The translations under genes and the position numbers were made by a program. Below the pieces are notes generated by a model, which did not search any database, was not told the DNA's origin, and was given only the letters and a program-made list of their open reading frames with translations. Positions 41,507 to 50,703 of a stretch of 64,000 nt of DNA are shown piece after piece; positions within the stretch are counted from its first letter, which is position 1, and the number at the start of each line of letters is the position of its first letter. Source of the DNA: JAWPMT01 sp965601475 (GTDB taxonomy: Bacteria; Bacteroidota; Bacteroidia; Cytophagales; Cyclobacteriaceae); NCBI GenBank assembly GCA_965601475.1, contig OZ271832.1, positions 248,001 through 312,000 on the forward strand, given 5' to 3'.

Positions 41507-42085
41507 ATGGCTCGAACGAAGGCATTTGATAAACAAGAAGTCCTGGAAAAGGCAATGATGCTTTTCTGGGACAAGGGCTACTTTGATACTTCGATGCAGG
41601 ACCTTGTGGATCATCTGGGCATCAATCGGTCCAGTATTTATGATACCTTCACCGATAAGCATGGGCTTTTCCTTGCCTCGCTCGACCACTACAAGAATTC
41701 AGGTACTACGACCATAGACCAGGATCGCGCAACGGATCTTAATTTGTTTCTTACCGAATTTCTTCATTCGATCGTTGACAGTTCGTTGAAGGACGAACGT
41801 CAAAAAGGATGCTTTCTGGTAAATTGTTCGGTCGAACTCGCGGCAAAGGACGAGCAAGTCAATGCCATTGTCCATGAGAATATGGCCGCTTTCGTCAACA
41901 GCTTTCAGGACCTGTTCGATCATCACAAAAAGCAGGGTAATCTTCCAGAAAGTAAAAACTCCAGGGCTCTCGCTAACTTCCTTTATGGGACGATGAGCAG
42001 CATCAAACTCATTTCCCGGACGACCAAGGACCGTTCGATTTTAGAAGATATAGCAAAGACCGCTATAGCAGCGATCCTGAAATAA
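41507..42085 (+). CDS. TetR/AcrR family transcriptional regulator
   Basis: The 192-aa protein has a TetR N-terminal domain: MARTKAFDKQEVLEKAMMLFWDKGYFDTSMQDLVDHLGINRSSIYDTFTDKHGLF, with the HTH at about residues 25-45. The C-terminal ligand-binding part contains CFLVNCSVELAAKDEQVNAIVHENMAAF, close to the YbiH/AcrR-type C-terminal domain often seen in regulators of SDR genes. I took the ATG at MARTK; the frame is open 27 bases upstream. It probably represses the upstream SDR and itself through the two GGAAC-type sites. Confidence 0.92.
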   Translation: MARTKAFDKQEVLEKAMMLFWDKGYFDTSMQDLVDHLGINRSSIYDTFTDKHGLFLASLDHYKNSGTTTIDQDRATDLNLFLTEFLHSIVDSSLKDERQKGCFLVNCSVELAAKDEQVNAIVHENMAAFVNSFQDLFDHHKKQGNLPESKNSRALANFLYGTMSSIKLISRTTKDRSILEDIAKTAIAAILK

Positions 42086-42324
42086 TTGTTCAGGAATTAT
42101 CCCTAGGATAAGGAAGTTTTCGTTGTATTGAACACTCTTCAAAAAAACCGGTGATTTTTAGCAATTATTTCATTTCCCTACAATGGATTTTCTGATTGAA
42201 GTATTATACTTTCGTATAAGGATTGGGAAAGAAGTACCTCATTTAGGTTACAATTTTTCCGGTTCAACATATACGCCAGCCTCGACAAAGTAGAAACTGT
42301 TATTTCGCCTTTAAAACCACCAAG

Positions 42325-42432
42325 ATGAAGATTCTACGTTTGAGCGGCAAGAGAAGAAGGAACGTTGTATTTAGTCTGTTGACAATCGCCTATTTCTTCT
42401 TTATCACCTACTACTTTATTATTCAAGCATAA
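42325..42432 (+). CDS. small single-pass membrane protein
   Basis: A 35-aa frame starts MKILRLSGKRRRN and continues VVFSLLTIAYFFFITYYF before a short IIQA end. A basic cytoplasmic N-terminus followed by one hydrophobic helix is the design of a small membrane protein. It lies in an otherwise gene-free stretch between the TetR gene and the next membrane protein. There is no family match known to me, so it could be chance. Confidence 0.4.
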   Translation: MKILRLSGKRRRNVVFSLLTIAYFFFITYYFIIQA

Positions 42433-42514
42433 TCATTGATACAGCGATGTTTTGAAGAAAACCAGAACTATTTCGTTGCTCAGTTGGTAACTATGCAAGG
42501 AAACGTGTTACCCC

Positions 42515-42802
42515 GTGGTTTTTGATTTTCTTCTTGTTGCATTTTGCTTTTACCTATCTATCCCAGGAGTAGTCGGATATACTGCTGCGAGTTATGGCCG
42601 CTCGTTTTGGTTTTGGTTCGGTACGGGTGTCCTGCTTCCCATTATTAGTCACATTATTCTGTATTGGTTAATCGACAGGGATATGAAGCAAAAGAAGCTC
42701 ATAACTATGATGAAAAAGGAGGAGATTGATTACATGGAGCAAGAAATTGAGCGCCTCAATGTGTACTCACCTCCCGATGGTACTCCTGTCAGAAATACAT
42801 AA
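42515..42802 (+). CDS. small two-helix membrane protein
   Basis: The 95-aa product starts at GTG and has two membrane segments (FLLVAFCFYLSIPGVVGY and FWFWFGTGVLLPIISHIILYWL), then a charged cytoplasmic tail (DRDMKQKKLITMMKKEEIDYMEQEIERLN) and a Pro-rich end. A GY-x-A-x-x-x-GRSFWFWF loop links the helices, a pattern seen in several small Bacteroidota inner-membrane proteins. Function unknown. Its stop overlaps the end of the convergent ABC ATPase gene by 14 bases. Confidence 0.6.
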   Translation: MVFDFLLVAFCFYLSIPGVVGYTAASYGRSFWFWFGTGVLLPIISHIILYWLIDRDMKQKKLITMMKKEEIDYMEQEIERLNVYSPPDGTPVRNT

Positions 42803-43772
42803 GCTGGCTACCATCCAGGTCTATTAGAATTTCTGCGCCTACCTCGAATGCCTCATGGCTCGCTACTTGCAGGGCCAGGCCCTCCAGTTCAACATTCAGT
42901 AGATAGTGGTTTCCCAAAAAAGCCTGAGATAATACCCTGGCCATCTTACCGTGCTGACGAAGTGTAAGCGCTTCAGGTCTCCAGCCCACATCTCCGTGAT
43001 GACCATTCACCTGCTCCGGGAAAAGGTTTCGCAGCACATCAGCGTTAAGAATATTGACTGGCCCAAAGAACTGAGCAACGAATTTGTTGCTGGGGCGGAG
43101 GTAGATATCCCGAGGCATGCCATCCTGAATCAGCTCTCCTTCATTAAGCACAATAATCCTGTCGCCGGTGAGTAGCGCATCCCGTGTATCATGCGTGACC
43201 ATGATGATGGTTGTATCCATGAGGGCCGCCTCCTGTTTGATGAGCGAAAGGAATGCTTGTTTTGAAAATGGATCAAGATTGCTGAAAGGCTCGTCCAGCA
43301 GCAAGAGCTTCGGCTCATTGGCCAACGCCGCACTGATCGCGATCTTTTGTTGTTGTCCTCCGGATATCTCTGTGGGGAGCTTAGCTCGTTCTTCCCACAA
43401 CCCAGCCAGACGCAACAGCGCTTCAGATCTCTCCTCCTTATATGCCTGCGTATAACCAGACAGGTTCTGTTTGACCAGCTCCTCCAACTTCAGGTATGGA
43501 TGCAACTCCAGATCCTGGTGCACGAGCTGTACATCTTCATATCCAGGCACCAGCATTCTCGCGGGTCCTTTCAGCACCTCACCCTCCAACCTCACTTCCC
43601 CACCATCCGCATCCAGGAGTCCTGCAAGTATCCTAAGCAAAGACGACTTCCCGCTACCACTCTGGCCTACGATCACCAATAGCTCCCCTTCATTCAGCGA
43701 AAAACTGATGTCGTTGAGGACCTGTCGCCCTCCGTAAGACTTGACAATCTGTTGGGCCTCCAGAAAACTCAT
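42789..43772 (-). CDS. ABC transporter ATP-binding protein (PotA/FbpC-like)
   Basis: The 327-aa ATPase has Walker A VGQSGSGKSS, a Q-loop (VHQDLELHPYL), the signature ISGGQQQ, Walker B LLLLDEPFSNLD and the switch His in MVTHD. About 90 C-terminal residues form a TOBE-like domain (GWRPEALTLRQHGKMARVLSQAFLGNHYLLNVEL), as in CUT1/iron/polyamine importers. No permease or binding-protein gene is next to it; it is separated from its neighbours by the T9SS protein and a membrane protein. It may serve permeases encoded elsewhere. Confidence 0.9.
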   Translation of the reverse strand: MSFLEAQQIVKSYGGRQVLNDISFSLNEGELLVIVGQSGSGKSSLLRILAGLLDADGGEVRLEGEVLKGPARMLVPGYEDVQLVHQDLELHPYLKLEELVKQNLSGYTQAYKEERSEALLRLAGLWEERAKLPTEISGGQQQKIAISAALANEPKLLLLDEPFSNLDPFSKQAFLSLIKQEAALMDTTIIMVTHDTRDALLTGDRIIVLNEGELIQDGMPRDIYLRPSNKFVAQFFGPVNILNADVLRNLFPEQVNGHHGDVGWRPEALTLRQHGKMARVLSQAFLGNHYLLNVELEGLALQVASHEAFEVGAEILIDLDGSQLMYF

Positions 43773-43793
43773 TGGTAAGAAGGTCGGATAAGG

Positions 43794-46355
43794 CTACCGC
43801 AGTAGCTGTACAAAGCCACGATATTGGGAATTGACGAAAAGGACTGAGTAATAGTATATGCCGATCGGTAAGTTGTCCCCATGCCAGACAAAATCCCTGT
43901 TGGCGGATTCAAAAACCACTTTGCCTGTACGGTCATGTATCGTGATTCGATCAAAGCGATCGTCGCAGTTGTCAGGTGGGATATTGGCTTCAGGTAAAGC
44001 CAACCCTGTAAGTCTGAAAACATCATTTTTTCCGTCACCATTGGGAGTAAAAGCATTTGGAGGAATAAATGTTCCGGTTCCCTGTGGGTTTATGACCCGA
44101 AAAGATACTGTTGTGGAGTCAAAGCTGTTTTCCGGACAGGCATCGTCGAAAGTGACAAAGACCAGATCAAAGAATCGCTCGTCCTCACCATCGAGCAAAC
44201 TGCATTCCGGTGTCCAGGAGAGGGTGGAAGAAACACTGCCTACGCCTGTAGCCGAGGGGAAAGCCAGGGATGGAGAGTTTGGACGACGAAATCCATCGAA
44301 AAAGTCGATGGTAACATTATCAGTTGTATTGGCATCCTGACTCGAGATATCCAGTTCAAAGTCTTCATTCACATCCAATTCGATCAGACCAAATCGATCG
44401 ATAACAGGCGTCTCATTGGTGAAGTCGATAGTGACCGTCAATTCGAGGGTATCCACATTTTGTACCTGGCACTTATCCTCGTCATCAGCAACAAACTGCA
44501 ACACAAACTCATCTTTGAGGGCATCATTGAAAGGACAATCCAAATTCCATGAAAACCTGGACTGCGCTGTACCGCGGCCCTGAGCGTCCTCAAATACAAT
44601 CCCAAAATCATCGGGATCGAAGTCCTGGGGCACAAAAGACAGGTTGACTGTATCTCCATCTGCATCAGTCGCCGTCACATCAAACGCCAGCGTGCCATCC
44701 GGACGGGTGATGAGTTCCTGCATGCCGGAGACAGGTGCTCCAAACTGCAGTAGTGGTGAGGTGTTGGGTGGAAGGATAACTCTTGAATCCAGCCACAAGG
44801 TATCCGGGTTAGGCAAATTGCAAGTATCGAGATCATCGATTATTACAGCTATATCAAATTCCTGACGGGTGCTGAAATCATTGGTAAGACAATTGGTATC
44901 CCAGCTAAAGACCCCTTCAATGAGGCCAGGTTCTGAATTGGTAGTTTCCAGTTCAAAGCCAGCTGAGGAAGGATTGCGGAGTCCCGGCACAAACAGGTCC
45001 ATGAACATCTCTTCGCCGTCCGCATCAGTACCCCTGACATTGAAGGAAAGGAATTCATCCTCCCGAGTGATCACCGCCCGGTCTGCCGGTGTGATCACCG
45101 GAAAATTATTGGGTGGTGGCTCCACATTGATGGTCAACCTCAAGGTGTCTAGTTGAGGTAGTGGACAAGCATCATCCCCGGCAATGAAGTCCACAATAAA
45201 AGGTCTCCCCTGGACGGGCGGGCAATCGCTGACACAGACCTGAACCATGAGCGTGTCCTGATTGGCTCCAATCAGGCTCTGGTCGACGGCAAATACATTC
45301 TCAAGGTCTCCATCAAAGTTCACACCCTCGGCTCGGAGGGAAATGGTCTCTCCGGGGGTGACATTGGTAACAAAGAAATCGAAGCATTTCTCCTCATCCC
45401 CTACTGCATAGGACAACGTATCTCGGTCGGTTTGGAAGGTTGGGTCGCCAGGCACAGAGGCACCAACTTCCGGAGGGTCCGGGGGCATGCAGCCGTCACT
45501 GATTACAAGCATTTGAAAGTCCCTTTGGACTTCGCCCAGTTTCTCGCCATCACGAAACTCTTCCACCAAAACAGAGAAGACATAAAGCCCTTCCTCGCTC
45601 GGCGTTACCGTGAGCAGCCCGCGATTGCTGATCCTCAGGGCCGGGTTGCCAGGGATAATGTTGTTGACACTGAATGGGTCAGCGAATACCACCCTGGGAT
45701 GCGGCTTGGGCTGGGGAATCGGGACTGCTACCGCTGCGGAGCTGTTCAAAGGCTGAGCCAGCGAATACACCAGCGAATCTCCATCAGGGTCGATACCCGT
45801 GAACTCGATATAATACAGCTGATTGATGCAAGCGTAATCGCTCAGGGGTTGGAAGAGAATGGGCGAAGAGTTGATGAATACCTCCCCATCTCTCCACAAT
45901 GGTGGGATTTCTACCACATACTTCATGCCTGTACCCAAGGGATTCACGATGTTGACTACGCGCTCATTTCTGCAGCATCTTTCCCACACCACATAATAGC
46001 CTTCACTATCTGCATAGTCCAGGGGATCCAGCGCAATGTCCGCAGACCATACCAGTCTAGAGGTTACCAGATCCGGAATGGCGCATTCTGGGTTGGTATA
46101 GGGCACGTTGGCCTGCTGCTGGAGGGGTAGCAAATGATTGGACACCAGGCGATCCCCCCTATTCGAAAAGATGGAGACCGTGACACTGGGATCAAACTGA
46201 TTATTGATGTCCTGGGTCTCGTCGAAGTATTGAATCACACGTATCCGATAAATACCGTCACTCAAATAGATGAACTCGATCTCGCCGCCGACAATGTGAT
46301 TAGCGGAGGACAAAAACGCATGAATGATTAGAAGGAAGGTCAGGACCTTTCGCAT
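43794..46355 (-). CDS. gliding-motility-associated C-terminal domain protein (T9SS type B cargo)
   Basis: The protein of about 853 aa has a signal peptide (MRKVLTFLLIIHAFLSSANHI), a N-terminal region with GGEIEFIYLSDGIYRIRVIQYFDET, several Ig/cadherin-like modules rich in DPDGDSLVYSLAQPL and DADGDTVNLSF, and a C-terminal CHU_C domain: FIPPNAFTPNGDGKNDVFRLTG ... FDRITIHDRTGKVVFESANRDFVWHGDNLPIGIYYYSV. This is the type B sorting signal for export by the type IX secretion system. It is probably a large surface or adhesin-like protein. I chose the ATG at MRKVL rather than the GTG two codons earlier. Transcribed divergently from rlmD. Confidence 0.9.
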   Translation of the reverse strand: MRKVLTFLLIIHAFLSSANHIVGGEIEFIYLSDGIYRIRVIQYFDETQDINNQFDPSVTVSIFSNRGDRLVSNHLLPLQQQANVPYTNPECAIPDLVTSRLVWSADIALDPLDYADSEGYYVVWERCCRNERVVNIVNPLGTGMKYVVEIPPLWRDGEVFINSSPILFQPLSDYACINQLYYIEFTGIDPDGDSLVYSLAQPLNSSAAVAVPIPQPKPHPRVVFADPFSVNNIIPGNPALRISNRGLLTVTPSEEGLYVFSVLVEEFRDGEKLGEVQRDFQMLVISDGCMPPDPPEVGASVPGDPTFQTDRDTLSYAVGDEEKCFDFFVTNVTPGETISLRAEGVNFDGDLENVFAVDQSLIGANQDTLMVQVCVSDCPPVQGRPFIVDFIAGDDACPLPQLDTLRLTINVEPPPNNFPVITPADRAVITREDEFLSFNVRGTDADGEEMFMDLFVPGLRNPSSAGFELETTNSEPGLIEGVFSWDTNCLTNDFSTRQEFDIAVIIDDLDTCNLPNPDTLWLDSRVILPPNTSPLLQFGAPVSGMQELITRPDGTLAFDVTATDADGDTVNLSFVPQDFDPDDFGIVFEDAQGRGTAQSRFSWNLDCPFNDALKDEFVLQFVADDEDKCQVQNVDTLELTVTIDFTNETPVIDRFGLIELDVNEDFELDISSQDANTTDNVTIDFFDGFRRPNSPSLAFPSATGVGSVSSTLSWTPECSLLDGEDERFFDLVFVTFDDACPENSFDSTTVSFRVINPQGTGTFIPPNAFTPNGDGKNDVFRLTGLALPEANIPPDNCDDRFDRITIHDRTGKVVFESANRDFVWHGDNLPIGIYYYSVLFVNSQYRGFVQLLR

Positions 46356-46430
46356 ACTCACAATCTACTACAATCTCACAGGACATGAACCCTATGATTC
46401 AGTGGGGCGATTTTCTATTTTTGCGCCACC

Positions 46431-47825
46431 ATGAGGGAGCGTAAAATTATTGAAAAGCTGCATATCCAAAGCATTTCTGCGGAGGGTAAAAGTGTAGGGC
46501 GGAAAGATGGTAAAGTGGTTTTTGTCAAAGGGGGTGCGCCTGGAGACATTGCCGATGTACAGATCACCGGTAGGCAAAAGAAATTTCTTGAAGGGGTCGT
46601 TCATCACCTACACGAATCTTCACCAGATCGTACCGAACCCTTTTGCCAGCATTTTGGCCTGTGCGGTGGCTGCAAATGGCAGCATCTCTCCTATGAAGCG
46701 CAGCTCAAGTACAAGCACCAGCATGTTGAGGAGAACTTCAAAAAACTAGTCAACGCGCCATTGCCACCTATCGACAACATCCTGGGATCTGCGCAGACCA
46801 CGCTCTACAGAAACAAGCTGGAATTTACCTTTTCCAACAACCGATGGCTCACCCAGGAAGAAATCCAATCTGGCGAAAAAATGAGCAGGGACGGACTGGG
46901 ATTTCACATCCCCAAGATGTTTGACAAGATCCTCAATATTGACGAATGCCACCTGCAGCAGACGCCTTCCAACGCCATAAGAATCGCCCTGAAAGACTAT
47001 GCTGTGCGAGAAGGCCTTGCCTTCTACAACCTCAAAACTCACGAGGGCTTTTTGCGCAACCTCATCATCCGCATTGCTTCCACCGGGGATATCATGGTGA
47101 TTGTTCAGTTTGCCCGGGACTCACGAGAAGAGATCTTCGCTACCATGAATTTCCTAAAGGATGAGTTTCCGGAAATCACTTCGCTCAACTATGTAGTCAA
47201 CGAAAAGAAGAACGATACCTTCTTCGATTTGCCTGTCAGGAACTTCCATGGTCAGGAGTATATCAATGAAAAGATGGAGGAGCTTACGTTCAGGATCGGT
47301 CCCAAATCCTTCTACCAGACCAATTCGTCACAAGCCTATGAGCTTTACAAAATTGCCCGTGATTTCGCTGACCTGAGCGGTGAAGAAGTGGTGTACGATC
47401 TATACACGGGCACCGGCACTATTGCCTGTTTCGTGGCAGGTCAAGCCAAGAAAGTCATTGGCGTAGAATCCGTAGCCGATGCCGTGGAAGATGCTAAGAA
47501 GAATGCAGGCATCAACGGCATCACCAATGCGGAGTTCTATGCTGGGGATATGAAAGATATCTTCAACGATGACTTCATCCGGCAGCACGGCCGACCACAG
47601 GTGGTCATCACTGATCCACCTAGAGCAGGTATGCACAAGAAAGTCATCAAAGCCCTCAACAAGCTACGGGCGAAGAAGATTGTTTACGTGAGCTGCAATC
47701 CTGCCACCCAAGCCCGGGACCTGGAAGAGCTTTCAGAGGTCTACGACATCAAGAAACTGCAGCCTGTGGACATGTTTCCACAGACCCATCATGTAGAATG
47801 TGTGGCGTTGTTGGAGTTGAGGTAG
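46431..47825 (+). CDS. rlmD: 23S rRNA (uracil-C5)-methyltransferase RlmD-like
   Basis: The 464-aa protein has a TRAM domain (IEKLHIQSISAEGKSVGRKDGKVVFVKGGAPGDIADVQITGRQK), an Fe-S site with C-x5-C-x2-C in PFCQHFGLCGGCKWQ, a SAM-binding methyltransferase core (VVYDLYTGTGTIACFVAGQAKKVIGVE), DPPRAGMHKKV and the catalytic SCNPATQARDLEEL motif with the nucleophilic Cys. It methylates a uracil in 23S rRNA (U1939 in E. coli), although TrmA/RlmCD specificity cannot be told apart with certainty. It is a lone housekeeping gene. Confidence 0.92.
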   Translation: MRERKIIEKLHIQSISAEGKSVGRKDGKVVFVKGGAPGDIADVQITGRQKKFLEGVVHHLHESSPDRTEPFCQHFGLCGGCKWQHLSYEAQLKYKHQHVEENFKKLVNAPLPPIDNILGSAQTTLYRNKLEFTFSNNRWLTQEEIQSGEKMSRDGLGFHIPKMFDKILNIDECHLQQTPSNAIRIALKDYAVREGLAFYNLKTHEGFLRNLIIRIASTGDIMVIVQFARDSREEIFATMNFLKDEFPEITSLNYVVNEKKNDTFFDLPVRNFHGQEYINEKMEELTFRIGPKSFYQTNSSQAYELYKIARDFADLSGEEVVYDLYTGTGTIACFVAGQAKKVIGVESVADAVEDAKKNAGINGITNAEFYAGDMKDIFNDDFIRQHGRPQVVITDPPRAGMHKKVIKALNKLRAKKIVYVSCNPATQARDLEELSEVYDIKKLQPVDMFPQTHHVECVALLELR

Positions 47826-47854
47826 GATTCACACTGAGAACCAGGAAGCAGGCA

Positions 47855-50680
47855 TCATCCGGGCTTAAAATTTATCTCCATGGCTTGCCCATCATACAGT
47901 AATTCCTTCATCTGAGGGTCAATATCAGCGTCTTTGCCGATCAGGGTCACCTTGATGGTCTTCTCTTTTTTGAACCCACTGAAACTGCCATCACTTTGAC
48001 CGATTTTAAGCGACCTATCAAGATCATCCCATTCAAAACCAATAGTATTGAAAGCTCCTTTTTCATAATTGTAGTTGTTGCCTTCATCTTCGTAGTAGGT
48101 GAAGTCAGCATCAGCTCCGGAATAAATTCTTATTTCCAATGGTAGATCAGGAAGCTCATTCACATATTGCTGGACCTGTTTCATGGGCACAATGGACCCT
48201 GCTTTGACAAATAGCGGAAAAATATCGATTAAGTACGTGCCTTCTATCGACTGTCCACCCTGATAATATTGGTTCGTCCAGAAATCGTACCACCCATTTT
48301 GGGCAGGAAGGTATATTTCTTCGGTCTTGTCCAGGTCTGTCTGATCTGCCTGGCGCTTGATATAGGAGGGTGTTTCCCAGACAAACCTTATCTGTGCTCC
48401 CCCACCCGCCTGGAAATATTCTATTTTCAGGTCGTATGACGCTCCAGCTTTCAAATCGGCCATGTAATCATATGGCGTGGCGCCTTGCTCTATCCAACCA
48501 TCGATGATAAGTTCACCATCCAGCCAAGCCCTCACCCCATCATCTGCCTCCACAACCAGTTTATGGATGCCTGTCTCCGTGGCAATAAGCTTCCCTTCCC
48601 ATCGGACTGAAAAGTTGTTTTCAGGAATACCTGGAGGAAGCCCGCCTCCTGCCCAGTTGTAATCAATGCTGGTGTCATTGCCGGTAAACCCTGAAGTGTT
48701 CAGCTCACGATCTTTGAAGAAGGTTACTTTCAGGCCTTGTTCTCCGCTGGGATTCCGGAGGTTTTGACCCTCAACAACAGGTGGAAAGGGCGTAGCCCTA
48801 TGGTACATTTCTTTGGCAATCGGCTTAACCAGAAAAGCAGGACCAAACATATATTGATCACCAATATTCCAGGTGTTTTTGTCGTATGCAAAATCCATCG
48901 CCAAACCCCTCATCAAGGTGTAGTCATTTTCGGTAACCTGCCAGGCATTTGAATAAATGTATGGCATCAGCTCATAGCGCAGGTTCAAGGACTTTTTGAG
49001 CGCCTGATAGAACGTGGGATTGCGATCTTTGAACTGCCATACTTCTCTTGGCGTTCCGGTGCCATGAGCGCGAAAAATGGGTGTAAAGACGCCAAATTGA
49101 AACCAACGAACATACAGCTCCTGATAGGCCGGGTCGTCCAGGCCAAACGGATACAGCCCTCCTTTACCCGAAGGGTAGAATGCACCAATATCATGGGACC
49201 AATAGGGAATGCCAGTCAAGCAGAAGTTTAAGCCTGCGCTTATTTGCCTTTTGAAAGTGAGATAGCTCGCTGAGATGTCACCTGACCAGGTCACCGCGGC
49301 GTTTCGTTGTTGTCCGGAAAAAGCTGACCGCGTCAGGATAAATACACGTTTATCGTCGGTATAGGACCTGTGTTTGTTATAAACACCCTCTGTAGTAACC
49401 AATGAAAAACTATTGAGGTACTTGGCGGTCGGTCCAAGGTGAGTGGATGAAGCCCGCAATAGCCCGCCTTCGGTATTCTCCTGACTTTCAGTATCGCTAA
49501 ATTCGGGTTCGGTACCGTCCATCCAATAGGCATCCAGTCCATTGTCCGCCAAGCCATCCTTTATGTACGACCAATACAGGTCACGGGCTTCAGGATTGTA
49601 CGCATCATACACTTTGCCACCAGCCCAAAAGTCCGGACTTAGCAAAAAGCCCCTGGCTTCCATGTCCCTGTAAATATTGGTATTGGAACCAATCGCAGGC
49701 CAAATAGAGACCATGAAATCAACATTCTGCTCATGTAGTCTCTTGATATTGTCTTTGGGATTTGGGAAATGCTCAGGTTCGAAATACATGCTTGTCCAAT
49801 TGGTGTTTTCTCCCCAGTAGCGCCAGTCCTGGACAATATTGTCAAGAGGAAGGTTGTTCTGTCGGTACTTCTCTACTACATCATGAAGCTCGTCAAACGA
49901 TTGATATCGCTCTTTGCTCTGCCAAAAGCCATAGGCTTTTTTTGCAAATAATGGTGCTTTTCCTGTAAGCTGGCGGTACCCCGATACTACACCATCTAGA
50001 TTGTTACCATTGATGAAGTAATAATCCATCTGATCAGCCACTTCAGAGGTAAAACTCATACCATTGTCACTATCCTCAAACATCGTTCGTGAATAGTTGT
50101 CCCAAAGGATCCCGTAGTTTTTGGTGGATACCAATACAGGCACCACTGCAATGCGGTTGGATTGAACCATGAGGACTTCTTTGCCCCTGTAGTTCATATG
50201 GCCATCCTGGTATTGTCCCAATCCATAAACTGCCTCTTCCGCGTCAAGCTGAAAGGTCTGCCTGACTTTGTAGTAGCGCGAGTCCAGCACTACGGTATCC
50301 GCTATCGAGGTTGGTTTCGATTGGTGTTCTCCGGTCAGGCGGTTTCCATTGGCATCAAAGAAAGAGATCGCTCCGGTTTGTTTATCAATCCTCAATTGGA
50401 GTGAATTAGTCGACATCAGCAATTGCTCCTGATCTTTCAATTGAAACTGCACTTGTTCTATCCCTGGCAGCACGACCAAACTCGAATCCTTGAACTGGCC
50501 ATCAGGTTTGATGGCAGAAACACGAACTATGTGATCGTCGAAAAAGGTGATTCTTTTCTTAACACCGCTTACCGAGAATTCTACTCCCGAATCGAGTTGT
50601 TCGTAGCTGAATGGGTCAGGAGTACAGGATATCATTACTATCGACAATATGCTTACTACAATGTATTTGATTTCTTGCAT
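47855..50680 (-). CDS. GH31 alpha-xylosidase-like lipoprotein with PA14 domain
   Basis: The 941-aa protein has a lipoprotein signal (IVMISC), an N-terminal beta-sandwich, the GH31 (beta/alpha)8 core with catalytic nucleophile D388 in YWMDGTEPE and a second acidic residue in the SGDIS region (TWSGDISASY), then a PA14 domain near residues 640-780 (GLKVTFFKDRELNTSGFTGND ... KLVVEADDGVRAWLDGELIIDGW), and a C-terminal sandwich including DUF5110 type sequence. It probably releases alpha-linked xylose from xyloglucan oligosaccharides at the cell surface or in the periplasm. It follows GH3 and the sugar porter in the same direction. Confidence 0.88.
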   Translation of the reverse strand: MQEIKYIVVSILSIVMISCTPDPFSYEQLDSGVEFSVSGVKKRITFFDDHIVRVSAIKPDGQFKDSSLVVLPGIEQVQFQLKDQEQLLMSTNSLQLRIDKQTGAISFFDANGNRLTGEHQSKPTSIADTVVLDSRYYKVRQTFQLDAEEAVYGLGQYQDGHMNYRGKEVLMVQSNRIAVVPVLVSTKNYGILWDNYSRTMFEDSDNGMSFTSEVADQMDYYFINGNNLDGVVSGYRQLTGKAPLFAKKAYGFWQSKERYQSFDELHDVVEKYRQNNLPLDNIVQDWRYWGENTNWTSMYFEPEHFPNPKDNIKRLHEQNVDFMVSIWPAIGSNTNIYRDMEARGFLLSPDFWAGGKVYDAYNPEARDLYWSYIKDGLADNGLDAYWMDGTEPEFSDTESQENTEGGLLRASSTHLGPTAKYLNSFSLVTTEGVYNKHRSYTDDKRVFILTRSAFSGQQRNAAVTWSGDISASYLTFKRQISAGLNFCLTGIPYWSHDIGAFYPSGKGGLYPFGLDDPAYQELYVRWFQFGVFTPIFRAHGTGTPREVWQFKDRNPTFYQALKKSLNLRYELMPYIYSNAWQVTENDYTLMRGLAMDFAYDKNTWNIGDQYMFGPAFLVKPIAKEMYHRATPFPPVVEGQNLRNPSGEQGLKVTFFKDRELNTSGFTGNDTSIDYNWAGGGLPPGIPENNFSVRWEGKLIATETGIHKLVVEADDGVRAWLDGELIIDGWIEQGATPYDYMADLKAGASYDLKIEYFQAGGGAQIRFVWETPSYIKRQADQTDLDKTEEIYLPAQNGWYDFWTNQYYQGGQSIEGTYLIDIFPLFVKAGSIVPMKQVQQYVNELPDLPLEIRIYSGADADFTYYEDEGNNYNYEKGAFNTIGFEWDDLDRSLKIGQSDGSFSGFKKEKTIKVTLIGKDADIDPQMKELLYDGQAMEINFKPG

Positions 50681-50703
50681 CGATGTTTTAGTCTTTATTC
50701 TAA

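Noticed and set aside
42204..42220. TTATAC-TTTC-GTATAA hairpin in the gap before the small membrane protein
   Set aside because: Short, A/T-only stem in an A/T-rich gap; it may be chance.
45432..46130. A 232-aa open frame opposite the T9SS cargo gene
   Set aside because: It is antisense to the well-supported secreted protein and has no domain signature.
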